Shown here: in pieces, positions 13,101 to 28,100 of the stretch | How positions within the stretch are numbered: the stretch's first letter is position 1 | Layout: every line of letters starts with the position of its first letter | Source of the DNA: Crossaster papposus | Taxonomy: Eukaryota > Echinodermata > Asteroidea > Velatida > Solasteridae | Direction: 5' to 3' | DNA length: 64,000 nucleotides | NCBI GenBank assembly: GCA_037893245.1 | Contig: JBAIAA010000780.1 | Coordinates: forward strand, 62,001-126,000 | The notes under the pieces: generated by a model | Told to the model about the DNA's origin: nothing | What the model saw: the letters and a program-made list of their open reading frames with translations, nothing else | The model's database searches: none | Position numbers and translations under genes: made by a program

Positions 13101-16100
13101 AGCAATAGATTTTAGATATTGGTTCCAAGCAGACCGTAACAAACATGGTGGCAGCGGCGTGATAAAAGTTTTCCTAGGGGAAAAAGGCGAGGGTGGAAAA
13201 TGAAATGGGTGGGGCGTAAACTGGAAAAGGACAGGGAAGTACAAGTGTTCAAAAGGAAACAAATCGGTATTAGGGTTAGAATTACACCGATGTGGTTTGA
13301 GGGTGGGACAAATCTCAGGGTAGGGATACACGTCACAGGGTAAAGACTAATAGTCAACTAGGGTGTGCAGAAGGGGTGAAAGTAATGTGTGGAAACAGAA
13401 ACTGGGTTATACATACTGCGAAAGGGGGATGGGGGCTTACACTAGAAAGGGGCCATTCAAAGCGGACACAGTCCAATAGCAGGATGTGATTTCAACAAAA
13501 GATTTACAAAATCACATCCAAAAGCTCCAAATTCACATCTTCTAAATTCAAATCCTCTTCTAAATTCACATCCTGGGTTTTGTCGTTAAAGTCCAAATTC
13601 ACACCCACTAGATGTGAATTCACATTTTAACGACCATATCCAAGATGTGAATTTGCAAGAGAATTTGGAGCATTTGGATGTGATTTTGTAAATCGTTTGT
13701 TGAAATCACATTCTGCTACTGGCCGGCCGCGTCCGCTTTGAATGCAAAAATCACATCATGCCTATTCCTATAGTGTTAAAGAGGAATAAGGGTCATAATG
13801 GTTTGAAACTCGAGACACAAAATACTCAAAATTCACAAGACTTTACGAATCTACTACAAAGTACATGTATGTACAAATAATCGTAATCACATACCAATCA
13901 CGGTGGGGTGCTGTTAGTAAATTACCCATAATGCTTCTCCTCATGCATTTGCTCATCAACCAGGACTGGACTGATACTTACAATGGGTAACTGTCAGGTT
14001 TTTTTGGTCTCACCTCAAAAACTTTTACATTTGTACACCCTCGTAGGGGAGGTGTTACCAAAACCTCACGCAACCAACAAACACGTATACATTGTACAGT
14101 ACATGTACGTAAAACTGGACGTACATGTACACAAATAGTTGGGTTTGGGGAAAATAATATAATCAAACTATGAACGTCCGGACTACAGAAATGGTATTGG
14201 ATACTGGTGAAGTCATCTACATACAAGAATGTACAGGATCGCTACTAAATCTGGGGGTGAGGGGAGTGAAAACTAACGTGCAGAGAAAACAAATACTGGT
14301 ACATATGTGTTGACAACTAAGTAACAAAACAAGTCACAAACACAGAGAAAATACGACCACTCCTATTGAAATCCTCAACAAATAGGAAGATGATGAAAGA
14401 TACTACCTACAAATAAGAGTGAAAATAACAAACTTGAGATGAAAAACCTCAAATTTTTCAAAATCACAATTATGCGAATATTTATCAATTCAAAATGTAA
14501 AAAAGTGAGAATGAAAAAAAATTATGATTTTGTATTTGCATTTTTAAAAAGAAAATATTATAGAAGTTTTAATCCATGCACTCTCTGATACAAATTTTTA
14601 ATAATCCAGAATAAAAAAATTATATTTCACAATAAAATCAAGAATCACATAGTGAATGTACACATGTATATGAGCAAGTTTTAACTGAAATTAGTGATTT
14701 TTGACGTGATAAAGAGAGAGAGGGTCCCATATTTCCGGGTACAAATTGTCGTAAACAAAGCAACGACTTAGTACAAAGTACAAACACGACAAACTAGAAC
14801 TACAGATTCACAGATGTAAGACAATAAAAGGACAGAGAACAAAAGACACTTCTCATGCACAGACAAATTTAAAAACACAAGGACCGCAACAAGTACATGT
14901 AGTTTGGGGGCTGTTGGTGTTGAAGTTCAGTCTTCATACATACATCAAGCAAATTTTGTACTGTCTTACAATATTAAACAGTCGCATGTTTTTGTTTTAC
15001 AATGTATATTGAAAACAGAAATTGATTTCTGTTTCTTACAACTTTATGTATTTTGGGAGCCTGGCTGAAATAAAAAAATTAAAAAACTTTAGCAGTGGTT
15101 CTTCGTACACCAACACTGAGAAATATTCTCTCCATCTTTTTGATCAATGCCAATAGCATACCGGTAACCGTGGCAACTTACATTTTTACATGTAAAAATG
15201 TGTATTTAAATGTCTTGCAGTCATTATTTTTGGTAACAAGTTTTGAGGCATTTGCGAGAGGGTTTGACTTTCACTGTACGAAATATGAATACAATTTTAG
15301 CATCAAGTTGTATGTTTTGCTTGGTTTACAACTACCAACAGCCCCCTGTTTCTTACTGATGTGACCACACCCCCAGAGGAAAAGGAAATCTAAAACTATA
15401 CAGGCAAAATTATTTTGAAACAAGTACAAGTGTTGGTGAACATGTGTAGTATGACACAAAAATGACAGACGTGTTTACAATGCAGGAGGGAGTGTTAACG
15501 ACTCTTCACCATTAAGCCATGCACGGTATGAAGCAGCAGAAGGACTAGTGAGGCTAGTCTAGTGGTGTTCAAATGCAAAAATATGAATGAAGTGCCGTAC
15601 AAATCAAGAAGGGAAAAAAAAATGATGGCAGATCATTTCAAAACTTGAGATTCCCGAACTCGAGAACCCCATGTAAAAATAGTGTGGCACCAGATGTTCA
15701 AAAGAAGAAACTGAAGAGGGGAGTGGAAAACTTATGGATTAAGCAATAATTTGTTAATTTTTTTTTACTTCATGCCGATAGAAGAAAATCAAAAGTGAAA
15801 GTTGAAAAACCACTGCAACCCAAAAAAAAAATTTGAAAAAAAATAAAAAAACAATATCTCTGACAAAATGGAAACAAAAAAATGATAGTAACCACTGCCA
15901 GAAATCAATTGAAAATTAATGATGAAAATGAGTGAATGAATGGATGAATGAAAACCATGGAATAGGTTGGAATTGTTTCGAGTATACCTCCAGTATAGCC
16001 TCAATCTCCGCCTATAGCAAAGAGCAATGAGAAGAAATGACACCAAAAGGTCACATATGACACCAAGTTATAAATGGAACCTGATTGGTGCACGAGGTCA

Positions 16101-19100
16101 GGTTAAATTTAACATACGTACACCATACATATACATGCCTTTGGGCTGTGAACAAGTTAGGATGGAGTCTGATTAATTGGTGCATGAGGTTAGTTACACA
16201 CATCATACATATTCATAAACGTTGGGGTAGTGACCAAATTATTAAGTAGATGGAATTCATTCAAAGAAAAATGGGGTTACTTGTAGTTTGTCCTACCAGA
16301 CCATAGTGTTTGGGTGATGAGGATAGGATAAATATCAAAATACTGAACTATGTCATACATATTTTTAGCATTTAAATGTATACAATTTGCCAGTTGTGTA
16401 TTTTTATCGTTTAAAGGAAGGATACACCATTTGCAGAAATCAAAAAATAATTACTACCGAATTCTTAAGAAATATCTTACTCATTTGAAAGTAAATAATG
16501 ATTGTAGGCATCCAGCAAAATTATTGCGCTAAATATCCTGTAATTGTTCTGAAAAACTGCATTTTATAAAAAACAATTCACGATCGCCGGACAGCGATCG
16601 CGAAAAAAACAAACCCATAAGGAAAACTGCCTGACGCCAGTTAAAAACAAACGTCATTTTCCTTGCTTGTCTCAGCATCGATGATTGTAAAACCTTGGAC
16701 AAGTCAGTTAAACGATATTTACTATAAATTACAACCCCCAAATCCACCCATTCCTGATAATTCAAGCAATTACCAATTGTGTATCCTACCTTTAAAGCAG
16801 CAAAAGTAAATAATAATAATTATGGTGAATTAACCTGACAATGTTTTAGCTGTGTATGCTGTATCTTCCGAGAAAATAATAAGTTTTCTATAATCTAAGT
16901 TTTCGCATTTGAACTACTAATAGAATTTTCCAAAAAATCCGTCTCTGAGATGCATCTTCAGACTTATTTTATTTTCTTGAAGATGACATCATACCAGGAG
17001 CCTATTTCACAGGAAGTTTTAGAAGCTATTGAACAATAATTTGGTTGTTACTTTTTGGATAGTTGCAAAAGGTATACTTTCCCTTTAAGGAATAATAATT
17101 TACTGTAGCAACTGATTGGTGCATGTGTTTATAGCCGCTTGAATTATTAGCGAGAATAATTATTTTCCTGAATGTGATCAATCAACAGCATTTCGTGTTA
17201 AGTTTACAGTTTTTGAGGGCTTTAACCATTTTGTTGGTATTTCCTACTTTGGTGATTCTCAATTATGTGAAACCATTCAAGCGTGTATAGATGGAAATGC
17301 AAGTTTATAGCAAGATTCAGTACGATCTAAAATGGTCACGTATACATTTAATGGGATGGGATGGAATGGGATGACTAAGGATTGCAACTACATGTAATGT
17401 GATGACTGGTTAATTGAAATCCGTATGAATTCAATGTGATTGGTATCGGTAATGATGGAAAAAATGTGATTGGTGGGTTCCTAATCTATAAAAAAAGACT
17501 CCTACAACTACATGATTTGCATGTCAATGGCTATGAAAACATTGTGTATACACATACACATGTAATATATTTATGAAAGCCTGTTATGACTGGTGGGCGT
17601 GTATGGTGTACAATGTGATTGGAGGGCATCAGCCACTGTTGCTCTTACATGATTGGTGGATATAATTTAAATGCACGAGATATAAGCCCATGCTATGCAC
17701 GGGGAAGAGGTGCCATAAGGTCAATCACACGAGAAGACAGAAAGAATATGTTGTAAATGGGATTTGTTTGCGAGTAATTATATCAAAGAAGTTTTGAAAC
17801 TGCACAGGGAGACAGAAATCTGACCGATTTAACCAGTTCGCGCCTGGATTATTTTAATATCACCGAGCCGAGGCGCGGGATTATTTTTAACAAAATCGAT
17901 CATAGGCGGATTCAGGCCGATGGTACCGGGAAGCACACCTACGCATTTTCTGCCTTGCTCGCTGCTGACAGACATTTCCGGCCTTGCTCGTGACGTGTTT
18001 ATGTGTCATCCATTTTGAATCTGAGGAAACTTTGCGTGTGTATACGTCCTCCGGCGCAAACTGGTTAAATAAATTTGAAGTATGTGTTTATATACATGTA
18101 AGAAAAAGGACTTGAAGCTATTTCTGGCGATTTGTCAAGAAACAAAATAGTTTATAAAATAATTTTTGAGTAGATCCTTGTCCAACCAAAACTTACGAGA
18201 AAGTTTCATCACTGAAAACTGCACAGTAACGTCACATTGAAAACGGCAAGTGGATGGTTTACCAAAAGCTCAGATGGAACGTTCTTGTTTAATTTCATTT
18301 TCTTTTAAAGCCGTATCCTCTTTGAGTGATCCCCGTCATGAAAAATCAAATGATCATCTGGTTTGATCCAAAGTAAGACAAGTGTGTGGCACTTCCTAGA
18401 ATATTTTATTCCCAAACGATAACCGATTGTTAAGTGCCCTCTGCAATACTTTTAATATACGCACGCATTATCATAGCTGAGTATATAATTAAATGAATTC
18501 TTGTCATCTGTCGAGCTCCGATGGGTCAGTTGGTTAAATGCTTGGTGCAGTAACTTGAGGTTTGGGGTTCGAGACGTGGCATTTTTTAGGTCTAAGTTTT
18601 TTATTTGTGGCTTTTGAGAATTATTTTTTAAAGGAAAATCTAGGCTGAAATTTCATTAGGTTTAAAATCTTCTTTTCTTTTCTAGTTAAAAAAATAATAA
18701 AAAATTCTAGTTCGAAATCTCATAGTGTACACCCAATCGGGGCCCTCCCCAGAATGGTTCGATGGTTAATGGTCTTTCTTTTTTCTTTTTTCTAGAAGCA
18801 AAACTCCTGATCCATGGTTTTCCCAAGATGCATCACGCCACCAATTCATGTCAATTGAAATTATACAATAAATCCCCATCATCTGATTGGTAGATCGTTG
18901 ATCCCGTGCATTGAATTATTCATTTCATCGCACGGTTTCATCGAAAATGAGTAAACGAAACTAGTTACAAAGCAGTAGATGTGTAAAAATCCCATCAGAA
19001 TGAATAAAAGAAACTGTTCCCAAAGGATTACATATTATGTAAAAATCCCATCAGAATGAATAAAAGAAGCTGTTTTCAAAGATGTACAAATGTAAAAATC

Positions 19101-22100
19101 CCATCAGAATTAATATAAGAAACTGTTCCCAAAGCAGTACATGTGTAGAAATCCCATCCAAGTGAATAAACGAAACTGTTTCCAAAGCAGTACATGTATG
19201 TGTATGAATCCCATCAGAATTAATAAAAGAAACTGTTTCCAAAGATGTACATATGCAAAATCCCATGAGAATGAACACAAGAAACTGTTTCCTAAAGGTA
19301 CATGTGTACAAATCCCATCAGAATGAATAAAAGAAACTGTTTCCAAAGATGTACATATGTAAAAATCTATCAGCATTATAAAAGTAACAGTTCCCAAAGC
19401 AGTACATGTATACAAATCCCATCAGAATGAATAAAAGAAACTGTTTCATAAGAAGTACATGTGTACAAATCCAACCAGAATGAATGAAAGAAACTGTTTT
19501 TAAAGCAGTACATGTACATGTATAAACAAAATTCAGTTCTCTGAAGGTGAGTATATTTTAATTAATAGAGGGATTTGATGTGTTTTGTATGATGTGACTA
19601 AATACAGATTTGGACACATACATGTAGGCATTCTTCTGTTTATCTCATGCATGGTAATGAAAAAATGGCGGACTACTGAGATATGGCCGTGTCCAAACTG
19701 CTGGCTTTGGCTGTGACTTCGGCCATTGCTATGCTGTTACTAAAAGTGGACAATGACCGCGCATAGCAAAATCATAGCAACGGCCAAGGTCACAGCCAAA
19801 GCCAACAATTCAAACACGGCCTATGAGAGGAAAAAAGTGACAAAAATGGAAGATGGAGAGCAAGATGTTTTTTAAAGATATGAGCACGATGCAAGCATTT
19901 TTAGAAAGCGTCACTATGCGATTTCACAAATTTTATGATTGTTTTTGTCTTAAATTCATTTTTACAAATTCAGTATGAAAGCAAACTTTGAAATTATAGT
20001 TTAGAAAATACTTCTTATCGGGGAAGTTAATTTCTTAACAAATTTATTTACCTTTTGGTTTTATTTTGTTATGGGATTTATCATGCTGATAAGCAAATGT
20101 TAGTGTCTAACAAGGATTGGGGTTTATTTGCATAACAATGGTCGCAATCTAATGCAGGGGTGTGACTGGTCATCAGTTTAGGGGCATTGTCATCCATCAA
20201 ATTGGGTTAACACACACACACACATAAAATAAGCAAATGTATGCACAAGGCAAGGATATCATGAATATTCATGAACATCATCTTTGCAACCATCACACTA
20301 AAGAAATTCCATTCTTTACAATGTGCAGATTTGGGAAGAAAAACTTGGAAAAAGAATAACAAACTTCAGGTGAGACTCTAGGTAGACTTACTGAGGGGAA
20401 CGTTTCTGCATGCCTGATGCTAATAAGTTATGGGTACAACACACTAATCTCCATGTAATACAAATTGGGCAAGATCATTAGCCATTCTGACCTGCACAAA
20501 CAAGTGAAGTATATGCACTGGTTCCCGATCCCTCTATTGGAATGTGTAGAGGGAACCAGTCTTGACCACTCCCATTTTTTGTCTTAACCCAAAATTTTGT
20601 TACCATTTTTATTTGTTGTCAATTAAGTACCACAACTTTTGTTTAAAATCTATTGTTGTTGGAGTGGTAATGAACCGTTTGCTCGAACGTGCTGTTTTTA
20701 GAATTTTTGGGGTTATGATCTATAGCGAATTCAAAGATTAGTCACATAAATGTACACATCGCACAGCTAAAAAGACAAAACCCAAAGCTTCCGATGTTTA
20801 GTTTTTGCCAGTTGTTGCCTTGAAAATGGTATTGTGACAGCCCCCTCACGCAATCGTGCAAACGCATTTTGTGGCAGATGGTGACTTCACTTTTGTTTTA
20901 CATGGAGATCAGTGATACAAATAAATGGCCTAGAGCGTTCTCTAGAGCGTATCCAGGGCCTTTAGCCAGTTGAGTTGTATTCAAGTCCGGTCGCAAGTCC
21001 GGTCGCAAGTCCGGTCGCAAGTCCGGTCGCAAGTCCGGTCGCAAGTCCGGTCGCAAGTCCGGTCGCAAGTCCGGTCGCAAGTCCGGTCGCAAGTCCGGTC
21101 GCAAGTCCGGTCGCAAGTCCGGTCGCAAGTCCGGTCGCAAGTCCGGTCGCAAGTCCGGTCGCAAGTCCGGTCGCAAGTCCGGTCGCAAGTCCGGTCGCAA
21201 GTCCGGTCGCAAGTCCGGTCGCAAGTCCGGTCGCAAGTCCGGTCGCAAGTCCGGTCGCAAGTCCGGTCGCAAGTCCGGTCGCAAGTCCGGTCGCAAGTCC
21301 GGTCGCAAGTCCGGTCGCAAGTCCGGTCACAAGTCCGGTCACAAGTCCTTTCATAAAGCCAGTCGCAAGTAACTGGTTGAACAATGACAAAGGAACGCTT
21401 TGAATACATGTAGCAAGTGACTTGACTCAAGACTGAAGGACTTGTGATGGACTTGCAGGGACTTAAATACAACTGTCAAATTTATGGAGCACACACACAC
21501 ACAAAATGCTTAGCACAACAATTTTTGTGCTCGGCAGCTCCATAAAATTAGCCCCAGGTTGTGAAATATCAAGTTGAAAACAGTCAAGTTGGTCAATGTA
21601 AAGTCAATAATAACAATTTTTAAAATTTGAAGGTACATTTAACACATTTGGCTATAACAGAAAAAAGGGGTTATGACTGGACCAAGATCACATAGACTAG
21701 CCCTACAAATAGGATTGTAATGAAATGGCACTTTTTTTAACATCTGTCTTATGGCCGTCGCAATGGCGATAGGAATTATAGGACAGATGTTAAAAAAAGA
21801 ACCACATACGTGGACACGTGGACAGTATAATACTGCAATACACAGTCCAGTTTAGTATAATTTTTCAGATATCTTGGAACAATTCTGCAGCAACTGAAAT
21901 TTGTACAAAATTTTGTTGAGGCCAACCAATGATCGTCTGATGCACAGCACTTCTGAAAATTCATTTCTAGGTTTTTGTTTTTTATAACTTGTTTACTTGG
22001 CAAAGAAATGCCCCAAAAGGACAGAAACAAAATAAAGTAATCGAGAAGAACTTGGTGGATTTGGGTGCAACTAAAACAAACAAAAAAACTGCAACATTCT

Positions 22101-25100
22101 TATTCTTCATGACAAACCTAAAACACTAAAAAAATTATGCATATCAAAACACGACTCCAAAATGCAAAAGAAATATAAAAATTGGTTAGTATTGACGTGC
22201 CAAGCCTTGCAAACACTTAAAACATATTTTTGTTTTCATTCCGTCTAACATGCTTTCTCATTGGACAACAACAATCCTGGTGCATTCTGGGTGAGGATAA
22301 AACTTCCCAGCAACAAAACAAACAAAAAATGTATCAAAACTAAATTAAAACAAAAATACACTTTACTCAATATGCAAATTGAAAAAATTCAACTCTGAAA
22401 ACATAAAGATGCATAAAATTGTTATGCAACAGGCATATACATCCAAAAATTAAAACCATTTTATGTTATATGTACTCAAGGCTCTTTATGGCAATAAATT
22501 AAATCGAGGACATTCTTTACCCATGCTTTCCAGTGCTTTCACGTGTAACTCATACGAATAAATCATGTCAATTGAAATTAAGAGGAAAAAAAAAACCGAC
22601 TTCACAACATAAACAAATAAATAAATTTGAAAGAAATGTGCAAGTTTCCATTTCCAAATCATACGATCTGAAAACATTTGTTTCTACTACACTCAACATG
22701 CATTATCCAGCATTGATACTTTGAAACACTCTTTAAGCTCGAGTCATGTAAACAACCCAAATGGAAGAAACTGTTGACTTGACGGTTGGAATATTGGGTG
22801 TGGTAACTCCAAATGGAGCGGTTTCAAATGGGAACAAATTAGTCACTATGCTGAACAATTTCTAGTCTCTAATAATTTTGTGTGTCATCAGCCGAAATTG
22901 GTCTTTCAAAGAACACTGGGGGAATACCTTCTATGGACAAAAGTTGGAAATGTCTTAAAAAGTAACAGTTATTGTGGCATACCTCTGCTTTGAGTCTCGG
23001 ATGTAAGAGAATGTAACCGTTGCTGTTGATACCAAAGGCATAACCCTCCGGTCCAATCTAAGAAATGCGGGAAAAACAACAATAAGTTCAAAATTAGTTT
23101 ACAGCATTGGAGGTAAAATGTGAATCACTAACGCAATAATTAATCAGTATTATATAACACCTGAACAAATCGCCGTCATCTGATTGGTGGATAGTTGATC
23201 ACGTGCGCTGAATTATTATAAATGTGGAATAGAACTTCCATTGCACTGTCCCCCAATTGGTCGCACTCTGACCAATCAGATGGCGAGGATTCATTCAGGC
23301 GTTGTATAAAACAAATAATGGAGGTTTCACGTTCGTGCAATGGAAAGAATAATTTCCTTCGGTGACATACGAAATGATCCTTTGCACTCCTTCAGAAATT
23401 ATCCTTACTATCGCACTCACAAACATTAATTGTATACTACCGCTTAATGCAAGTAAACAGTGTTTTCATCCTCAACAATTGATATCGAAATGCACTAGGT
23501 TCAAGGTATCAAGAAAATATAATTTGGAAATAGGAAATAGTTTGACTCGGAATAAAATAAATCATGCTGAAATGTTACCGTGGTGGTAACTCAGTTAGTC
23601 TTACCAAGCTAATGAGTTATCAAGTCTCTTTTGGGGGTTTCAGTGAAACATAAAAAAACCTACATCAATCACTCTACGGATTTGAATAATGCATCAAATG
23701 ATTAAAGTAATGAAGAAAAAATGGACGGGATCTAAGACAAGCAGGGAGGAGCTTTGTGGGAGGAGCTTTGTGGGAGGAGCTTTGTGGGAGGAGCTTTGTG
23801 GGAGGAGCTTTGTGGGAGGAGCTTTGTGGGAGGAGCTTTGTGGGAGAAGCTTTGTGGGAGGAGCTTTGTGGGAGGAGCTTTGTGGGAGGAGCTTTGTGGG
23901 AGGAGCTTTGTGGGAGGAGCTTTGTGGGAGGAGCTTTGTGGGAGGAGCTTTGTGGGAGGAGCTTTGTGGGAGGAGCTTTGTGGGAGGAGCTTTGTGGGAG
24001 GAGCTTTGTGGGAGGAGCTTTGTGGGAGGAGCTTTGTGGGAAAAGGGTGTGGAAAAGGGTGGACTGGAATGGCAGCAAATAGAGAAGAAAACAATAGCTG
24101 CACTGTACGTGTACGTGTACGATGCGTGTATAAAAAAAAAAGGGCAATTTGTTTTGTTTGTTTTTACTCAGTATAGTGCCTTGAAATTGGAAACTGAAAA
24201 GAAATGGCATACAGCAGACTTGTGAGAAATTTAAGAGAAACTGAGATTTCTAAGATGTACCTCCGATTCAGGCACAAAAACCACAAACACTTGCATTTGA
24301 AGACTATGGTTAGTCTTTTCCTTTAAAACAAATCAGTATTTTACTTCAATTCACAACACAAAATATTTTTAAAACCAAAATGTTAAATGTGTCGCTCAAT
24401 TGGGGAAGATTTTGATTTTGTTTTTTTCAAGAAAAAAAATTTAAAAATATCTGTATTTTGTAGACGGGCAGGAGACATGCCAAATTACTTGTGTGTGTGT
24501 GTGCATAGAACAGATTTTCATGCAGGCACAGTGGGGACAAAATACTTCACTCAGCAACTGAGATTAACGAGATTGGCTCGGTACGCGTGTTACAAACATT
24601 GGAAATACATCAACAATTCTCTGCAATTCAAACTTGCATGTTAAGCTGTGTTCGCACTGGATTTTTTGGGGGAAGATTTTACTGAGACGATTGTAAAATA
24701 AAAAATGGTCAAATGTTACCACTGTTCGCACTTGGACTTTCGACACGAATGTTAACGAGACGGCGGGAGAAGTAGCCGAGCTGTCATTATAATGACTCAT
24801 GAGGGCGCTTTGCGTGACCTCTCTGCATTGACCCCGGTGTACCCAATTCGCGCGCGCGCGCTTTTGTCCGATCGATTATTGACACCATCGTCGACACTAG
24901 TACTAGTAGTAGTAGTACAACTACTCCACGCTCTTTTCTGTTCTTGTTCTTGTTGCAGAACCACATGCGAATGTCATCACGATGCGATGTGCATGCATCA
25001 GCGTGCGCGCACTTAAACAATGCAAAGAGCGCATGCGCGGTGTCTTGTGTAGCATGAAATCGCACTAGGGGCCGGATGTTCGTTTTCCTGAGCCGCTTTT

Positions 25101-28100
25101 ACCGACTCGCGCTGTTCGCACTGGATTTATCGTCTCGGGAAAAGTTACCTGGGAGGTTTTCCCAGGCAGCAGTTGGCCGGTAAAAGTAACCACTGGACTC
25201 GGGAAAAGTAACAGAGGAAAACGTCCGAGGCTGTCCGCACTAAACTTAAAATGGGAAAAGTACCTATCATCTCGGTAAGTTTTATCAAAAAAAGTCCAGT
25301 GCGAACAGGGCTTTAGTCAAGTAAATCTTTCACGATTCTACCTTGAACCTATTTTCCATCGCATTTCCCTCATACAGTCAATAATTTAACAATTATTGAC
25401 TGCTGTGATGTGGGGATATGATGTTTTTAACACCTGAGGAACACACAGCACTCAAGCCGATAGTGCTTCCCAGAGGGTGTTAACAAATGTCATATATCCC
25501 ACATCACAGCAGTCAATAATTGATTTGTTATACCTCTGTCTTGGGTTCATGGGTCAGTGGCCACGTGATATCAGGGCCACACACTGATAGCACACGCAGT
25601 CGTGAACCACATAACGACCGAGGATCGATATTGTGTTTTCCTTTGTTCCTTTACTATACCCTAACCCCATTACCTAGCGCTTGCCCCAACGATCGAGGAC
25701 CGATTTCGGACAAGCAAACCGTCCTTCGAGGATCCTTTGTTCCCTTTGTTCTCTTTTGTGTTTCAATCCTCGATCGTAATACGATACAAGAACACACACA
25801 CATGGTATCTATCACACAGGGAACGTGCCATTTGATTTTATCAGGGATGAGATTGTCAATTAAGAAAAAATGTCTATCAAATCTATGAAATGTCTAAAAA
25901 AGACATATTCTTCTATTATAATAATGTCCTTCTCTAAAAAATAAAATTCAGATTAAAGTCTGAAAAATCTCATGCCTGTTTTATAGACCGGACAGGCGAT
26001 CATTCTAGACCAATAAAAATACAGTATCCAAGATTGAGGTATAACAAAACTGGTTAGCTTAAGATCTTCATTTTCTTTCCATTCCAATTATGAAAATGAG
26101 TGGCATGTCACGAAGCACGTTCAAACTGAAAAAAACTCAGTTTAAACTCTGGCACTGTGCGAGCGTGAATTGTGTGACAATAACATGGCATTGACGCATC
26201 CTAGGCGCAAGGCAGTCGATGCGGTCGCCATAAGTCACTCTCATTGCGCTCTCATTGCGTCCTCATGACGTCAATGCGATGATATGGCGCATGATGAGAC
26301 CAAGCTGCGTCTGTCTGTGATCACGCTGGGCTTCAAGGGGAACCATGTACCTCATGGGACGTGGTGAAAAGTGATGAGGAACTTACAAGAAACTGTCGAG
26401 GAGACACTCTCTGTAGAAATTTAAAACTCGACTGCTGATCGACTGTTTTGTTGTGGTATTTATGCAACGCATACTGACGTCACGTGAGGGCAGTTTGAGC
26501 ACAGCGGCAGCGACTAGATCGAGTAATTGAACTTGACAGGGGCGCATAGAGAGCGAGTTGAGCTCATCATAAGCCCAGGATTATAGCGCAGTAGGAGCGT
26601 AAGGAGCGCAGTATAGGAGCGTACCTGTAGCTTCAGCAACTTTCTAGCCACTAGAGACGGACAATTGTGATTTTCTTGCGTCCTTGCAGCAATACAGGTA
26701 GTTCAATTTATTAAATAGTTTTGGACGCCGTAAGGTCTCCTGTGAGAGCGCATACAATGTGCCAGGGCTTTTAGTAAAACCATCTTAGCAGCTTACCATT
26801 TGATGTTTATTGTTTGTTTTTGGTTTTTAGCCGTTAGCTTAGCATAACAATCACATGGCATTTTGGCTTGTGACCTGAATTACCAAGCGAGAGATTGTGC
26901 TAAGCAGTTAAATTGGCACCATACTAATTAATAAACATGCTCCTGGTATCCCACTCATTTTCATAATTCTTTAATTATTAACCCTTCCTCATCGTACCAA
27001 CACGGAGCCAGTTACCATTTCTATCCAAACCTATCGTAACTCATTCGCTATGAGAGAAGAAGAGGGTTTTATTTTGTTAATAGGTTGTGTTAAATTACAG
27101 TAACAGCAGAAGGGTTAGTTTGAATGGGGATTAGCATCGAGGTGGATTTTTAAGGATTCTAAAATGGATTAGGAGGTTGCAGGATGAGGCTTAGAAGACT
27201 GAGAACATTGGAGGATGGATATTAAAGAAACGATGAGGATGGCAGAGGATTGGTTTAACATGATTGGTAATGAAAAATTGGGGATAAGGAAGTGGAAATT
27301 GTAACAATGATAATTTATTGGCATTTAACACATTTTTTATGTAAATACAAAAATTAATATTTATAAAAAGCACCTCAAACTTTGTCATTAAGCATGAACT
27401 ACGCAACTTAGAAATACAAACGAGGTTTTTTAAGCGAAACTGGGGAAAAAGCAATGCATATGAATTCAAACAAGTTGAAATGTCCCCTGACATGTCAAAA
27501 CATAACAGCAGATCGATGTAGTACAATACAATAACAAGGCATTAATCGGCATATGCATGCATGCATGCATATCTTGATCACATGCGTACATGAGATGGAC
27601 GAACAGTACAGGTTGCATTCGAGAGTGCTACTCGCATTAACACACGAGTACACTCCTGAGCTCCTGAACGGCAGGAGTACACCCACGGGTTTAGCAACAG
27701 CATACTCTCCGTCATACAGGGAGAGTAATGCGCACACATTTTCCTGCACTCAGAAGCAGCAAGAGTAACACACTCGAACGCACCCCACGAATGTCAGGTG
27801 TTGATATAGCAATGTCCCCACAACACAGCTAAACCAATGCATGCATACAAATGTACAAACCATGCTGTTAAAGAATGCCGTAATGATATGTACCGGTACA
27901 CCTACTTTGCATGCCAACAACAGACCTCACTTAATGATTAGCTCTTTGAATACTCCATAGCCTTGGTAACGACTAGATTGTTATATCATGTGCTTGGGTT
28001 CTCTCATTTCATTGGTCGACAGCATTAGTCGGTGTAGAACCTGCACACACGCACTCGCAACCGAGAACTAGTCATGCAATGTACAATCGCTCAGTCTTAA

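Noticed and set aside
18514..18595. Functional tRNA gene
   Set aside because: A- and B-box-like motifs are present but the acceptor stem does not pair. At most a SINE head or pseudogene.
20898..21472. Several 130-160-codon frames on both strands
   Set aside because: They exist only because the 12-bp repeat has no stop in those frames. No conserved sequence, splice context or homology.
511..24040. Tandem arrays as CRISPR-like loci
   Set aside because: Units are directly adjacent with no unique spacers, and the context is eukaryotic introns.
23674..24225. 178-codon frames on both strands
   Set aside because: Created by the 14-bp minisatellite.
26150..26700. Possible promoter or CpG-rich gene start
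   Set aside because: More GC-rich than its surroundings, but no coding exon, TATA or initiator context, or family motif could be supported.
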